DNA of 64,000 nt, taken from NCBI GenBank assembly GCA_013042995.1, contig JABDPB010000117.1, forward strand, positions 25,365 to 89,364. The letters are read 5' to 3'. Positions 56,235 through 64,000 of this stretch are shown here, piece by piece (positions within the stretch are counted from its first letter, which is position 1; each line of letters starts with the position of its first letter). The stretch is from Ignavibacteriaceae bacterium (GTDB taxonomy: Bacteria; Bacteroidota; Ignavibacteria; Ignavibacteriales; Ignavibacteriaceae). The notes beneath the pieces are model-generated. The model had not been told where the DNA came from. It did no database searches and saw nothing but the letters and a program-made list of their open reading frames with translations. The translations under genes were made by a program, and so were the position numbers.

Positions 56235-56981
56235 TCATCTTACTCTTTTCATATTTTTTTCTGCAAAGAAAGAATCTTTAACGGGATAGTTGAACTGGAT
56301 TTTTAAATAGGTGAAAGTTGTTTTTTCACCTGGTTTATCTTCAGGAATCATTTCCCAATGAGTAGGAAAAGTTCTACCATCCATCTTTTTTATTTCACTT
56401 CCAATATATTTCTTCACTAAAAATTCATCTTCGTCGTAGAACTCAGTTTTGATTGCAAAATAATATTCCTTAGAAATCCAGGTTAACAATTTACCCCATA
56501 CAACCCCGGCGTTTTCTTTAGGGATTGATTCAATTACATAACATTCATACCCATCAAACATTTCCTCTTTTAAAACTGTGTGAGTATAATCATTTACAAC
56601 AGAAGATTCTTTTACTAAATCATCGTTTGTAAAATCAGAGCCCATCCAGGATTGCAGCATCATAGACGGCGGAATCTTTATTACCTTCTGTGCGGAAGGT
56701 ATCCAGTTCCAAACCTCTTTTTTCCTTTTAAGTGTTACAGTTCCTTTATCTCTTGCAGGCTCAGTTACATAAATTATTGCATAATCAGGCTCCAGTGCCC
56801 ACGATTTCATTCCAAAAGATCTGCTCCAATCTGTTTTGATTACCTCCATTGAGAATTCGGCATAGCTACTTTTAGATTTTATCAGTTCATCCGATTTTTC
56901 AATTATTTCTTTTGCATCCTGCGCTATTAAAACAGGAGTTAGAATCAGAATTAAAATTATTAACGATCTTATTTTTTTCAT
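56235..56981 (-). CDS. LolA-like outer-membrane lipoprotein-sorting protein
   Basis: A 248-residue periplasmic protein with a signal peptide (SLIILILILTPVLIAQ). The mature part fits the LolA-like beta-sheet fold family that carries lipidic cargo (PF17131-like): WALEPDYAIIYVTEPARDKG, VWNWIPSAQKVIKIPPSMM and WMGSDFTNDDLV are the family blocks. It is placed directly upstream of two LolCE-like permeases, so it could take cargo from them and pass it to the outer membrane. It is not the housekeeping lolA by context; the cargo is unknown. Confidence 0.85.
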   Translation of the reverse strand: MKKIRSLIILILILTPVLIAQDAKEIIEKSDELIKSKSSYAEFSMEVIKTDWSRSFGMKSWALEPDYAIIYVTEPARDKGTVTLKRKKEVWNWIPSAQKVIKIPPSMMLQSWMGSDFTNDDLVKESSVVNDYTHTVLKEEMFDGYECYVIESIPKENAGVVWGKLLTWISKEYYFAIKTEFYDEDEFLVKKYIGSEIKKMDGRTFPTHWEMIPEDKPGEKTTFTYLKIQFNYPVKDSFFAEKNMKRVR

Positions 56982-57014
56982 TTTTTCTTCCTCAAGTGAA
57001 AAATTAAATGGAAC

Positions 57015-57203
57015 TCAAAATAATTTAGCTGATCTACGGTTTTTTAAAACAAAATGTCTATTCTGTTTGTTTTCTTTTAAATGGATTGGAGTCTTTGTAG
57101 TTTTTTTTCTTACAGACTGCCTTTTACTCAGAATTTCAAGAGATAACAAGAACAGGCTTATAATTAAGAATCCAATTACTAATGAAATAGTTTGTTCACT
57201 CAT
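57015..57203 (-). CDS. Small single-pass membrane protein, tentative
   Basis: A 62-codon frame with one hydrophobic helix (ISLVIGFLIISLFLLSLEIL) and a strongly basic tail (KRQSVRKK and more). AAAGG lies about 8 bases before the ATG. It lies between the NAD(P)-binding protein gene and the LolA-like gene on the same strand, in a run of close co-directional genes. Coding status rests on placement and composition only; no family recognised. Confidence 0.45.
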   Translation of the reverse strand: MSEQTISLVIGFLIISLFLLSLEILSKRQSVRKKTTKTPIHLKENKQNRHFVLKNRRSAKLF

Positions 57204-57261
57204 TTTTCAACCTTTCAGTTTTATTTTAAACATACAAAATCTTTTAACCTTGTCAGATCAT

Positions 57262-58116
57262 CTAGTCAATATTGATATTTTCAAAAAAGAAATCCTTTAA
57301 ATGATGTTTTCCATAAGTAGGTGCAATCATATCCATCGCAAGAACCGTCATAAAAAATTCTAAGGGTCCATAAGTTTTTACAGACGTGAAGATCCTTAAT
57401 GTTGCTAAGAACAAATTCCTTATCCAGATTGGAATCTTTATTATCTTCACCTTTTTTCCTAAAGATTCAAACGCAGTTGTTAATATCTCATTGTGCGTCA
57501 ATAAATCGACACCTCCTACCTTTATTTCGCTCTCATCATCTTTTACTGCATTAGCGCAAACTTCTGCTAAATCTTCTCCATGAATAGGATTTATTTTATT
57601 CTCGCCTGAACCAAATACATAACCTCTACCCTTTTTAGCCATTTGCAAATATTCCAACATGTCTGAGAAAAATCCGTTGGGGTAAATAATAGAAAAATTT
57701 AATCTGGATTTCTTCAATTCATCTTCAAATCTTACTTTAGCATGGATGCCCTTTAAGTGACTCATTTTTTCAGCATTGAACACCGATACATAAATAAATT
57801 TTGATATTCCTTCTTTTTTTGCTTCTTCCAATAGATTTAAGTTACCCTGATAATCAACATCCATATATGTCAACCCATCTTTTTGTTTTGTAATTCCAAT
57901 GGAGGAAAAAACAATATCTATGTCTTTGCATATACCCGTCAAAGAGTTAGGATCCGTAACTTTACCAATAAATTTCTCATCAATATATTCACTCAGACTT
58001 TCAATCATTGCAGTATTTCTTGCCAGAGCACGAGTCCAATATCCTTGCTTTTTAAATTCTTGAACAACGTATTTACCCAGATAACCTGTAGTTCCCGCGA
58101 CTAATACCTTTTTCAT
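57262..58116 (-). CDS. NAD(P)-binding SDR/NmrA-like protein
   Basis: A 284-residue atypical short-chain dehydrogenase-like protein. The Rossmann motif is GTTGYLGKYV (8-17). The family of NmrA/isoflavone-reductase-like proteins fits best (ALARN, IYVSVFNAEKM, IIYPNGFFSDMLEYLQMAK). YVSVF stands where the YxxxK of classical SDRs would be expected, so redox activity is not certain. It overlaps the tetR gene by 4 bases (ATGA), so the two are coupled. Confidence 0.82.
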   Translation of the reverse strand: MKKVLVAGTTGYLGKYVVQEFKKQGYWTRALARNTAMIESLSEYIDEKFIGKVTDPNSLTGICKDIDIVFSSIGITKQKDGLTYMDVDYQGNLNLLEEAKKEGISKFIYVSVFNAEKMSHLKGIHAKVRFEDELKKSRLNFSIIYPNGFFSDMLEYLQMAKKGRGYVFGSGENKINPIHGEDLAEVCANAVKDDESEIKVGGVDLLTHNEILTTAFESLGKKVKIIKIPIWIRNLFLATLRIFTSVKTYGPLEFFMTVLAMDMIAPTYGKHHLKDFFFENINID

Positions 58117-58721
58117 TTCTTAGTTTTCCTTGTTTGTACTTTATTGCTTTTAATGTATTTACTTAAAATTGCATTTTTAATTTTACTAATAGGAAAAACA
58201 TCTTCAGCAGCTATAAAATTTAAAACAAGTCCGTCAAAGAAAGTCCCTAATAAAAATGCTTCCAGCTTTGGATTTTTGATTTTTAATTTCTTGAAGAGTA
58301 ATGTAAGAGTCTGAATAAATTCATCTCTGAACTGTTTCATTTTCTTTTCATACTTTTTTTGAATTTCGGGATGAACGAGCAGCGCAAGATATAGTTGCCA
58401 GTAATTGAAGTTTGAATAAAGATTATCTAAAACGGCATCAACAAAATCTTCAAGCTGGGTTTGGGGGTGGACTCCTCTTTTTGTCCTAAATTCAAGCTCT
58501 TCAAGTGAGTGAAATCCTTGCAGAATTATTTCATCAAGCAGGTCTTCTTTGCTTGCAAAATAGTTATACATCAATCCTTTTGAGATTTTGGCCTTTTGAG
58601 CGATTTGCGATATTGAGGTTGCGTGGTATCCTTTTTTTACGAAAAGCTCAAGCGCAACATTGAGAATTTTCTCCTTGCTCGATTTCCTTATTTCTTCAAA
58701 TTGTTTTTTTGTTCTTGGCAT
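58113..58721 (-). CDS. TetR family transcriptional regulator
   Basis: A 202-residue repressor. The helix-turn-helix is ALELFVKKGYHATSISQIAQ followed by AKISKGLMYNYFASKEDLL (about 23-60), which is canonical. The C-terminal ligand pocket is unrecognised. An inverted repeat and a promoter lie directly upstream, so autoregulation is likely. As first gene of a co-directional run down to 51887, it probably controls the LolA/FtsX export genes. The ligand is likely a lipid or hydrophobic compound by analogy only. Confidence 0.92.
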   Translation of the reverse strand: MPRTKKQFEEIRKSSKEKILNVALELFVKKGYHATSISQIAQKAKISKGLMYNYFASKEDLLDEIILQGFHSLEELEFRTKRGVHPQTQLEDFVDAVLDNLYSNFNYWQLYLALLVHPEIQKKYEKKMKQFRDEFIQTLTLLFKKLKIKNPKLEAFLLGTFFDGLVLNFIAAEDVFPISKIKNAILSKYIKSNKVQTRKTKK

Positions 58722-58729
58722 TTTTTGAC

Positions 58730-58773
58730 TGAACGTTTGTTCAAAACTTAAGTCATTTTACTATACATGTCAA
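58730..58773 (-). promoter_or_regulatory. Promoter and candidate TetR operator
   Basis: On the minus strand, TTGACA (58773-58768) is followed after 17 bases by TAAGTT (58750-58745) as -35/-10. The inverted repeat TGAAC-GTTT-GTTCA (58730-58743) sits just past the -10, 9 bases before the tetR start codon. This is the usual position for an autoregulatory TetR operator. Confidence 0.55.
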
Positions 58774-58839
58774 TAGTTTTATTGGAGACGCTAATCACAT
58801 TTGATATGTATCACAATGCAGTTATTTAAAAGAGATAAT

Positions 58840-59595
58840 CTAACTTTTCACAGCTTTGAGAATGAGATCTTTCGATTGCTCTTTATTAAAAGTTGATAAG
58901 TTAAAATCAGAAAAGAACTCAATAGCACTAAAACCGGAACTTTTTAATTCTTTTCTGAAATCACTTTGATTATAAGGAAAGAGTTTAGTTGAAATGAGTT
59001 TGTGCTCGGAGGGATTTTGCTTTTTGAAACTTAAAATATTAAAAACAATTTCACTGTTAATAAAATCATAAAAGCGAATGAAATAATTGCTGCCCCCTTC
59101 CGTAAGGTTAACTATCCGCTGTTTTTCAGCAATCACCTTCTCGTAATTCAAAATGTGAATTAAAAGAATTCCACCTTTTTTAAGAATATTAAAACACTTT
59201 TTAACTGAAATGTTAAATTTTTTCTTAGGGATATTTGCAAAAGTATTTCCAAGGGAAATGGCAATATCAAATTTGTTTTTAAACTCATCCGGAATTGAAC
59301 CAATTGAATAGTTGTAAAAATCAATATTAAATCCTTCCCTGCCTGCATTTTCTTTTGCAGTTTTAATCATTTCAGATGAGGGATCAAAAGCATTAACTTT
59401 TAATCCTAGTGAAGAAAGTGCAATTGAATCAACTCCACTGCCGCAGCCGAGATCTGCCGTAAGCTTCATTTCAGCGGCAATAAATGTTACAAGCATCTTT
59501 TTTTTATTTTCAACTGCTTTTTCAAAAGAAATCATTTGGTCATATTCTGCAGCAAGCTTATTGTAGAATTCTGTATTTGAGTTACTCTGTTTCAA
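58840..59595 (-). CDS. Class I SAM-dependent methyltransferase
   Basis: A 251-residue Rossmann-type methyltransferase. Motif I is ADLGCGSGVDSIALSSLG (about 43-60), followed by VNAFDPSSEMI and a FDIAISLGNTFANIP motif IV region. The substrate is unknown. The N-terminal YNKLAAEYDQMISFEKA is common in small-molecule and protein methyltransferases. It lies apart from the TetR array by a 118-base spacer. Confidence 0.87.
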   Translation of the reverse strand: MKQSNSNTEFYNKLAAEYDQMISFEKAVENKKKMLVTFIAAEMKLTADLGCGSGVDSIALSSLGLKVNAFDPSSEMIKTAKENAGREGFNIDFYNYSIGSIPDEFKNKFDIAISLGNTFANIPKKKFNISVKKCFNILKKGGILLIHILNYEKVIAEKQRIVNLTEGGSNYFIRFYDFINSEIVFNILSFKKQNPSEHKLISTKLFPYNQSDFRKELKSSGFSAIEFFSDFNLSTFNKEQSKDLILKAVKS

Positions 59596-59691
59596 TTAAA
59601 TATTTTTTTTGATTTCATTTATTAACTTTATTTTTGTGATTACGTAAGATAATAATTCATATTATACAGAAAGAAATTTAAAGGTAATGGT

Positions 59692-60042
59692 ATGCCAAAT
59701 TCTTTAATTGCACACGTAGAAATTCCTTCCACCGATCTACGTCGCTCAAGTGATTTTTTTAAAAATATTTTCGGCTGGGATTTTAAACCATTTGGCAATG
59801 GTTATCTTCTCTACAACAATCACCAAGGTATTATGGCGGGTTTAAGAAAAGTAGATAAGATTGTGAGTGGCGATTGCACTGTTTTTCACGTGACAGTTAG
59901 TAGTGTTGACGAATCTTTGGAAAAAGCAAAAAAGAACGGTGGACACATTAAAACAGGAAAGACTACAATTCCCGCTATGGGTTGGTATGCACTAATCACT
60001 GATCCAGATGGAAATACGATTGGAGTTTATCAAAAAGACTAA
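59692..60042 (+). CDS. VOC (glyoxalase/bleomycin resistance) family protein
   Basis: A 116-residue single-module VOC protein. It opens with AHVEIPSTDLRRSSDFFKNI FGWDF in two strands, and the C-terminal ITDPDGNTIGVYQ closes the paired beta-alpha-beta-beta-beta motifs. His/Glu metal ligands are possible (AHVEIP). The function is not defined. The end lies 14 bases before a bidirectional terminator. Confidence 0.87.
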   Translation: MPNSLIAHVEIPSTDLRRSSDFFKNIFGWDFKPFGNGYLLYNNHQGIMAGLRKVDKIVSGDCTVFHVTVSSVDESLEKAKKNGGHIKTGKTTIPAMGWYALITDPDGNTIGVYQKD

Positions 60043-60055
60043 ATTTTTATAAAAG

Positions 60056-60077
60056 AAAAGCCCTATAAGGGGCTTTT
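60056..60077. terminator. Bidirectional rho-independent terminator
   Basis: An 8-bp stem AAAAGCCC / GGGCTTTT with a 6-base loop has A/T tracts on both sides. It ends transcription of the VOC gene (plus) and of the OsmC gene (minus). Confidence 0.85.
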
Positions 60078-60078
60078 A

Positions 60079-60504
60079 CTATTGCTCAACTATTCTGTAA
60101 GAATGATTTATTTTCATAGCTTTACTAAGCATTGCAGAAACACCGCAGTAAGTTTCTGTTGAAAGCTCTATTGCCCTTTCGATATCTTTTGTTTTAATAT
60201 CTTTCCCATAAAAAACATACTCTAAATCCAATTCCGAAAACACCTTCGGATGATTGTCGGTTTGTTGCGCAGTTATATTTATTTCAAAATCGGTCAGATT
60301 AACTCTTTTCTTTTGAAGAATACTAACCACATCACTAGCTGTGCATCCTGCTAGTGCCATTAATATAAGCTCTTTTGGCCTTGCACCTGCATTATTTCCG
60401 CCAACGTGCTCAGGACCATCCATTGTAATCCAATGATTTGAATCGCCTTTGGCAGCAAAGGTTAATCCTTTTATCTGCTTTAAATATGATTTCTTTGTTT
60501 CCAT
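60079..60504 (-). CDS. OsmC family protein
   Basis: A 141-residue OsmC/Ohr-like protein that reduces organic hydroperoxides with two active cysteines: Cys54 in LAGCTASD and Cys120 in ETYCGVSAML. Both are present, with the usual spacing. The sequence MDGPEHVGGNNAGARPKEL is typical of the YhfA/OsmC-type subgroup. Substrate undetermined. The gene starts 132 bases from the dodecin gene, divergent. Confidence 0.9.
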   Translation of the reverse strand: METKKSYLKQIKGLTFAAKGDSNHWITMDGPEHVGGNNAGARPKELILMALAGCTASDVVSILQKKRVNLTDFEINITAQQTDNHPKVFSELDLEYVFYGKDIKTKDIERAIELSTETYCGVSAMLSKAMKINHSYRIVEQ

Positions 60505-60636
60505 TTTATCCTTTTTATTTTTTTTAAATTTTACAAAAATATGATGATTGAATTTATAAATCGATTCCTGTTTATTTTTTTAGTATTTTTTATATAACTA
60601 TTGTTTAAATCATTATAAAAATTTTCGGAGGGATTT

Positions 60637-60846
60637 ATGCCTGATCATATCTATAAGCACATCGAGTTAACCGGTTCATCTAAAAACAGTATTGAAGAAG
60701 CTGTACAAAATGCGGTTACAAAAGCACAGCAGTCTGTTAGAAATATGCGCTGGTTTCAAATGACGGAATTAAGGGGACATATTGACGATGGGAATGTCTC
60801 ACACTGGCAGGTTACAATTAAGATTGGGTTTACGCTAGAAGACTAA
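60637..60846 (+). CDS. Dodecin (flavin-binding)
   Basis: A 69-residue protein matching dodecin: [20 protein letters not shown], then [13 protein letters not shown] with Trp39 and Gln41, the flavin-stacking residues. Dodecins make dodecameric shells that store riboflavin or FMN. GGAGGG lies about 5 bases before the ATG. It is a single gene with no neighbour in its own direction for 100 bases. Confidence 0.93.
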   Translation: MPDHIYKHIELTGSSKNSIEEAVQNAVTKAQQSVRNMRWFQMTELRGHIDDGNVSHWQVTIKIGFTLED

Positions 60847-60950
60847 AAGCAAACACATTTTAAGTTTTTTTCACAGTGGAAAAATGATATTCTCTGATAA
60901 TTAGAATAAGTAAATTTTTAAAAATCTAATACCAAATATGGAAAAATAAT

Positions 60951-62963
60951 ATGAATTACATTTTTAAAGAAAAGAGATTCAATAATCCATTCAATTTAGC
61001 TTTCTTTCTCATAATAATTTTTCTTTTCTCACCGACTCTGATTTATTCCCAATCAAACCAACAGGAAAAAGGTGAGCAAACAAATCTTACAGGGCATCAT
61101 GAAATTAAAGATGATGACTATGTCCCAGACTTAAGAGACAGCCAGCAAAGATCACCAGCCTATAATTTTACAATGAGTAATATAACTACTGCTCAAGTAA
61201 ATGTGGATGGGAATGGACAAAACATTGTTGGAGATGCAGCAAACGAACCATCCATTGCTGTTGACCCAACTGAAAGGAATAAAGTCGTAATAGGATGGCG
61301 GCAGTTTAATACGGTGAGCAGTAATTTTCGCCAGGCTGGTTTTGGATTCTCAACAAATGGTGGCCAGACATGGACTTTCCCTGGTGTAATTCAACCAGGT
61401 ATATTCCGCTCAGATCCAGTACTGGATGCTGATAAAGATGGAAATATTTTTTATAACAGTCTGACAAATTCCCCTACATTTTTGTGCGATGTATTTAAAT
61501 CAGGTGACGGTGGTGCCTCTTGGAATGGTGGTACTTTTGCGCAGGGAGGAGATAAACAATGGATGACCATAGATAAAACGAACGGTTCCGGAACCGGACA
61601 TAATTATTCGTTCTGGACATCCAGTTTCAGTGTATGTAGTCCTGATTTTTTTACACGCTCAACTGATGGCGGATTGAGTTTTCAAGATTGTGTTTCAATA
61701 CCGAATGATCCTCAATGGGGTACTTTGACTGTTAATTCTGATGGTGATCTTTATGTTGGAGGTACCATAGGATTTGATTTTCTTGTGGCAAAATCAACTA
61801 ACGCAAAAAATCCCAGCGTTACAGTTTCCTGGAGTATGAGTACAATTGTAAATTTAGATGGTTCAACTACATTTGGCGGAGGACCTAATCCGGGAGGATT
61901 GCTAGGTCAAACCTGGATTGCAGTTGATACCTCAGGTGGTGCATATCACGATAACGTTTACTTGTTATGCACGGTTGATCGAAACTCATCTGGCGATCCT
62001 GCAGATGTGATGTTTGCTCGCAGTACAGATGAAGGTGTTACCTGGAGTTCACCGATGAAAATTAATGATGATCCCGGTACTAGTGCATATCAATGGTTTG
62101 GAACTATGTCTGTTGCACCAAATGGAAGAATAGATGTTGTATGGCTGGACACCCGTGATAATGGGCAAAGTAACATATCAGCTTTATATTATTCAAATTC
62201 TTTCGATGGGGGTATAACCTGGTCGCCAAACGAAAGGCAATCTGACTTCTTTAATTCCCATCTTGGGTGGCCAAACCAAAACAAAATGGGAGATTACTTT
62301 GATATGGTTTCCGATAGTGGCGGAGCATCGCTCGCCTGGGCTGCCACATTTAACGGTGAACAGGATGTTTACTACAGTTACATTGCTGATACAACTGTTA
62401 TCCCTGTAGAACTAGTTTCATTCTCTGCCTCTGCTGCTGCAAATGTTATTATGCTTTCCTGGTCAACGGCAACAGAGTTAAATAACCATGGTTTTGAAAT
62501 TGAGAGAAGTGCAGATAAAACGATTTGGAGAACGATTGGCTTTAAAGAAGGAAAAGGAACAACATCGGAAACGCAGCAATACTCTTATTCAGATATATTA
62601 TCTGGTATTAATTCATCCAGACTATATTACAGATTAAAGCAATTAGATTTTGATGGTAGTTTTGAATACTCAAAAATTGTGGAAGCTGTAGTCGCTCCAA
62701 TCGATTTTGCGCTTTCACAAAACTATCCAAATCCGTTTAATCCTGTTACAATTATTAACTATCAATTACCCGCAAAAATATTTGTTTCACTAAAAATTTA
62801 TGACGTTCTTGGAAACGAAATTGCAGCATTGGTAAACGAAGAAAAACCTCCAGGCAAATATGAAGTAGAGTTTGATGCAACAAATCTCACAAGCGGGACA
62901 TATTTTTATAAATTGCAGGCAGGTAATTTTGTTGAAACGAAAAAGATGATTCTCTTACGCTAA
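60951..62963 (+). CDS. Secreted sialidase-fold (Asp-box) protein with T9SS sorting domain
   Basis: A 670-residue protein with a signal peptide (LAFFLIIIFLFSPTLIYSQ). After it, Asp-box/BNR repeats occur: STNGGQTWTF, SGDGGASWNG, STDGGLSF, STDEGVTWSS and SFDGGITWSP, the blades of a six-bladed propeller. EPSIAVDP opens the first blade. From about residue 485 (VELVSFSA) a T9SS accessory module follows, then a sorting domain with NYPNPFNPVTIINY ending KKMILLR. Sialidase catalytic Arg/Glu/Tyr cannot be assigned, so it may be a binding protein rather than an active sialidase. A strong terminator follows. Confidence 0.85.
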   Translation: MNYIFKEKRFNNPFNLAFFLIIIFLFSPTLIYSQSNQQEKGEQTNLTGHHEIKDDDYVPDLRDSQQRSPAYNFTMSNITTAQVNVDGNGQNIVGDAANEPSIAVDPTERNKVVIGWRQFNTVSSNFRQAGFGFSTNGGQTWTFPGVIQPGIFRSDPVLDADKDGNIFYNSLTNSPTFLCDVFKSGDGGASWNGGTFAQGGDKQWMTIDKTNGSGTGHNYSFWTSSFSVCSPDFFTRSTDGGLSFQDCVSIPNDPQWGTLTVNSDGDLYVGGTIGFDFLVAKSTNAKNPSVTVSWSMSTIVNLDGSTTFGGGPNPGGLLGQTWIAVDTSGGAYHDNVYLLCTVDRNSSGDPADVMFARSTDEGVTWSSPMKINDDPGTSAYQWFGTMSVAPNGRIDVVWLDTRDNGQSNISALYYSNSFDGGITWSPNERQSDFFNSHLGWPNQNKMGDYFDMVSDSGGASLAWAATFNGEQDVYYSYIADTTVIPVELVSFSASAAANVIMLSWSTATELNNHGFEIERSADKTIWRTIGFKEGKGTTSETQQYSYSDILSGINSSRLYYRLKQLDFDGSFEYSKIVEAVVAPIDFALSQNYPNPFNPVTIINYQLPAKIFVSLKIYDVLGNEIAALVNEEKPPGKYEVEFDATNLTSGTYFYKLQAGNFVETKKMILLR

Positions 62964-62995
62964 TTATTGAAATGGTAAAAGACTATTTTTTACCC

Positions 62996-63027
62996 AAACC
63001 CCTATCAATCAAAGCCGATAGGGGTTT
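62996..63027. terminator. Rho-independent terminator between convergent genes
   Basis: An 11-bp stem AAACCCCTATC / GATAGGGGTTT with a 10-base loop is followed by TTTATTTTATTT. It lies between the sialidase-fold gene and the convergent PLP decarboxylase gene, and the reverse strand is moderately T-rich too. Confidence 0.85.
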
Positions 63028-64000
63028 TATTTTATTTCTTTCAGAGTATTAATTATCAACTCCCACGCTTTCTTAACATGTTCTTCCTGAGTTCTCAATC
63101 CCGAAATTGAAATTCTTAAAATATATATGCCGTTAAGTTTTGTGTGAGATAAAAAGAGCTTTCCGCTTTTGTTTATTTTGCTAAGAAGATTTTCATTAAA
63201 AGTATTCAGTTCATTTTCGCTTTTATTTTTTTTTGAAATAGCTCTAAAACAGACAACACCTAAATTAGCGGGAGCCATTATTTCAAAATCATCACTTTCT
63301 TCTATCCATTTAGCAAACATTTTTGCTAAACGAATGTGTTCTCTAATTCTATTCTGTAAGCCTTCAACTCCAAAATAACGAATGATAAACCATGGTTTAA
63401 GCGAACGGAATCTTCTGCCCAACTGGATTCCGTAATCCATAAAATCTGTTACTTCATCGCCTGCACTTTGCAGGTATTCAGCACTTAAACTAAAAGCACG
63501 CTTTAGCACTTCAGGTTTCTTTGTAAAGAAAAGACTGTAATCAATCGGTGTAAACATCCATTTGTGTGGATTGATGACGATTGAATCTGCTTTTTCAATA
63601 CCCTCAAGCATCCATTGCATTTCCGGAAGCATTGCTGCAGTTCCGGCATAAGCTGCATCCACGTGCAGCCATATGTTCTCATTACCACATATAGAACCAA
63701 TCTCATTCACATTATCAACACTTGTAGTAGAAGTTGTTCCGACTGTTGCTATTACACAGCATGGAATCCATCCATTTTGTTTGTCTTCATCTATAGCTTT
63801 TTTCAACTCATCGGGAATCATTTGAAAATCTTTGTCAACAGGTATTTTTCTTATACCTTCCAAACCAAATCCAAGAGTAACAACAGATTTATCAATTGAA
63901 AAATGTGCCTGTTCAGAAGCATAAATTCTTAACCGCGGAATATCGTTTCTTCCAGCCATTCCTTTTTCTCTAATTTTTAGATGATCAAGCTGTTCGCGGG
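63027..64000 (-). CDS. PLP-dependent group II amino-acid decarboxylase, 5' truncated
   Basis: The frame stays open to the window end, so the N-terminus is missing; about 324 residues are visible. The PLP lysine is in VINPHKWMFTPID, and the preceding HVDAAYAGTAAMLPE holds the conserved Asp that contacts the PLP ring nitrogen. YASEQAHFSIDKS and the RRFRSLKPWFIIRYFG block identify group II pyridoxal decarboxylases close to aromatic-L-amino-acid/tyrosine decarboxylases. The substrate (Trp, Tyr, Phe, DOPA) cannot be set from this part. A start at the internal ATG 63959 is unlikely because homology continues upstream. Confidence 0.87.
   Translation of the reverse strand, partial: REQLDHLKIREKGMAGRNDIPRLRIYASEQAHFSIDKSVVTLGFGLEGIRKIPVDKDFQMIPDELKKAIDEDKQNGWIPCCVIATVGTTSTTSVDNVNEIGSICGNENIWLHVDAAYAGTAAMLPEMQWMLEGIEKADSIVINPHKWMFTPIDYSLFFTKKPEVLKRAFSLSAEYLQSAGDEVTDFMDYGIQLGRRFRSLKPWFIIRYFGVEGLQNRIREHIRLAKMFAKWIEESDDFEIMAPANLGVVCFRAISKKNKSENELNTFNENLLSKINKSGKLFLSHTKLNGIYILRISISGLRTQEEHVKKAWELIINTLKEIK

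Overview
This AT-rich window reads as a piece of chromosome from an Ignavibacteria-like member of the Bacteroidota/Chlorobiota lineage. The evidence is five secreted proteins carrying a C-terminal type IX secretion (T9SS) sorting domain that opens with NYPNPFNP, together with Bacteroidota-type families (DUF4837 lipoprotein, DUF2723 membrane protein, class-B-like sdhCAB) and weak Shine-Dalgarno sites with several GTG/TTG starts. The assignment is an inference from gene content. I see no prophage, transposase, CRISPR array or rRNA.

Layout. 1-5.3 kb: 3' part of glnE, a DUF2723 glycosyltransferase-like membrane protein and a DUF4837 lipoprotein. 5.3-10.5 kb (minus strand): tilS-hpt-ftsH-lipid kinase-DUF4837 in tight array, with greA upstream. 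10.6-23.3 kb: four T9SS-exported proteins (M1 peptidase, metzincin, FG-GAP propeller, and a fourth interrupted by one in-frame TGA), an AddB-like nuclease and a beta-barrel protein. 23.4-33.5 kb: redoxin, M14 carboxypeptidase, a sigma factor with an anti-sigma-like tail, a zinc-ribbon protein, rpsU, a LOG-family protein, dacB, secG, tRNA(CAU), M48 lipoprotein, obgE and an unknown acidic-linker protein. 33.6-37 kb: sdhCAB. 37.3-41.5 kb: OprB-like porin, then an adenosylcobalamin riboswitch, a BtuB-like receptor and a DUF6580 membrane protein, together a likely vitamin B12 uptake locus. 41.5-46.3 kb: HAD phosphatase, a divergent ATP-grasp ligase / C39-like peptidase pair, isochorismatase-like hydrolase, TPR protein. 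46.3-51.7 kb: MscS channel coupled to a 1001-residue protein with a degenerate P-loop, a Yip1 protein and a lipoprotein. 51.9-58.7 kb: a long co-directional TetR-headed array containing a Lol/MacB-like export set (LolA-like periplasmic protein, two FtsX-type permeases, an ATPase, an outer-membrane barrel). 58.8-64 kb: methyltransferase, VOC, OsmC, dodecin, a T9SS sialidase-fold protein and a truncated PLP decarboxylase.

The most interesting points are the TetR-controlled LolA/FtsX export operon with its operator, the ATP-grasp/C39 pair, the MscS/degenerate-ATPase couple, the B12 riboswitch locus with a candidate inner-membrane transporter, the sigma/anti-sigma-like fusion, and the T9SS gene broken by a single TGA.
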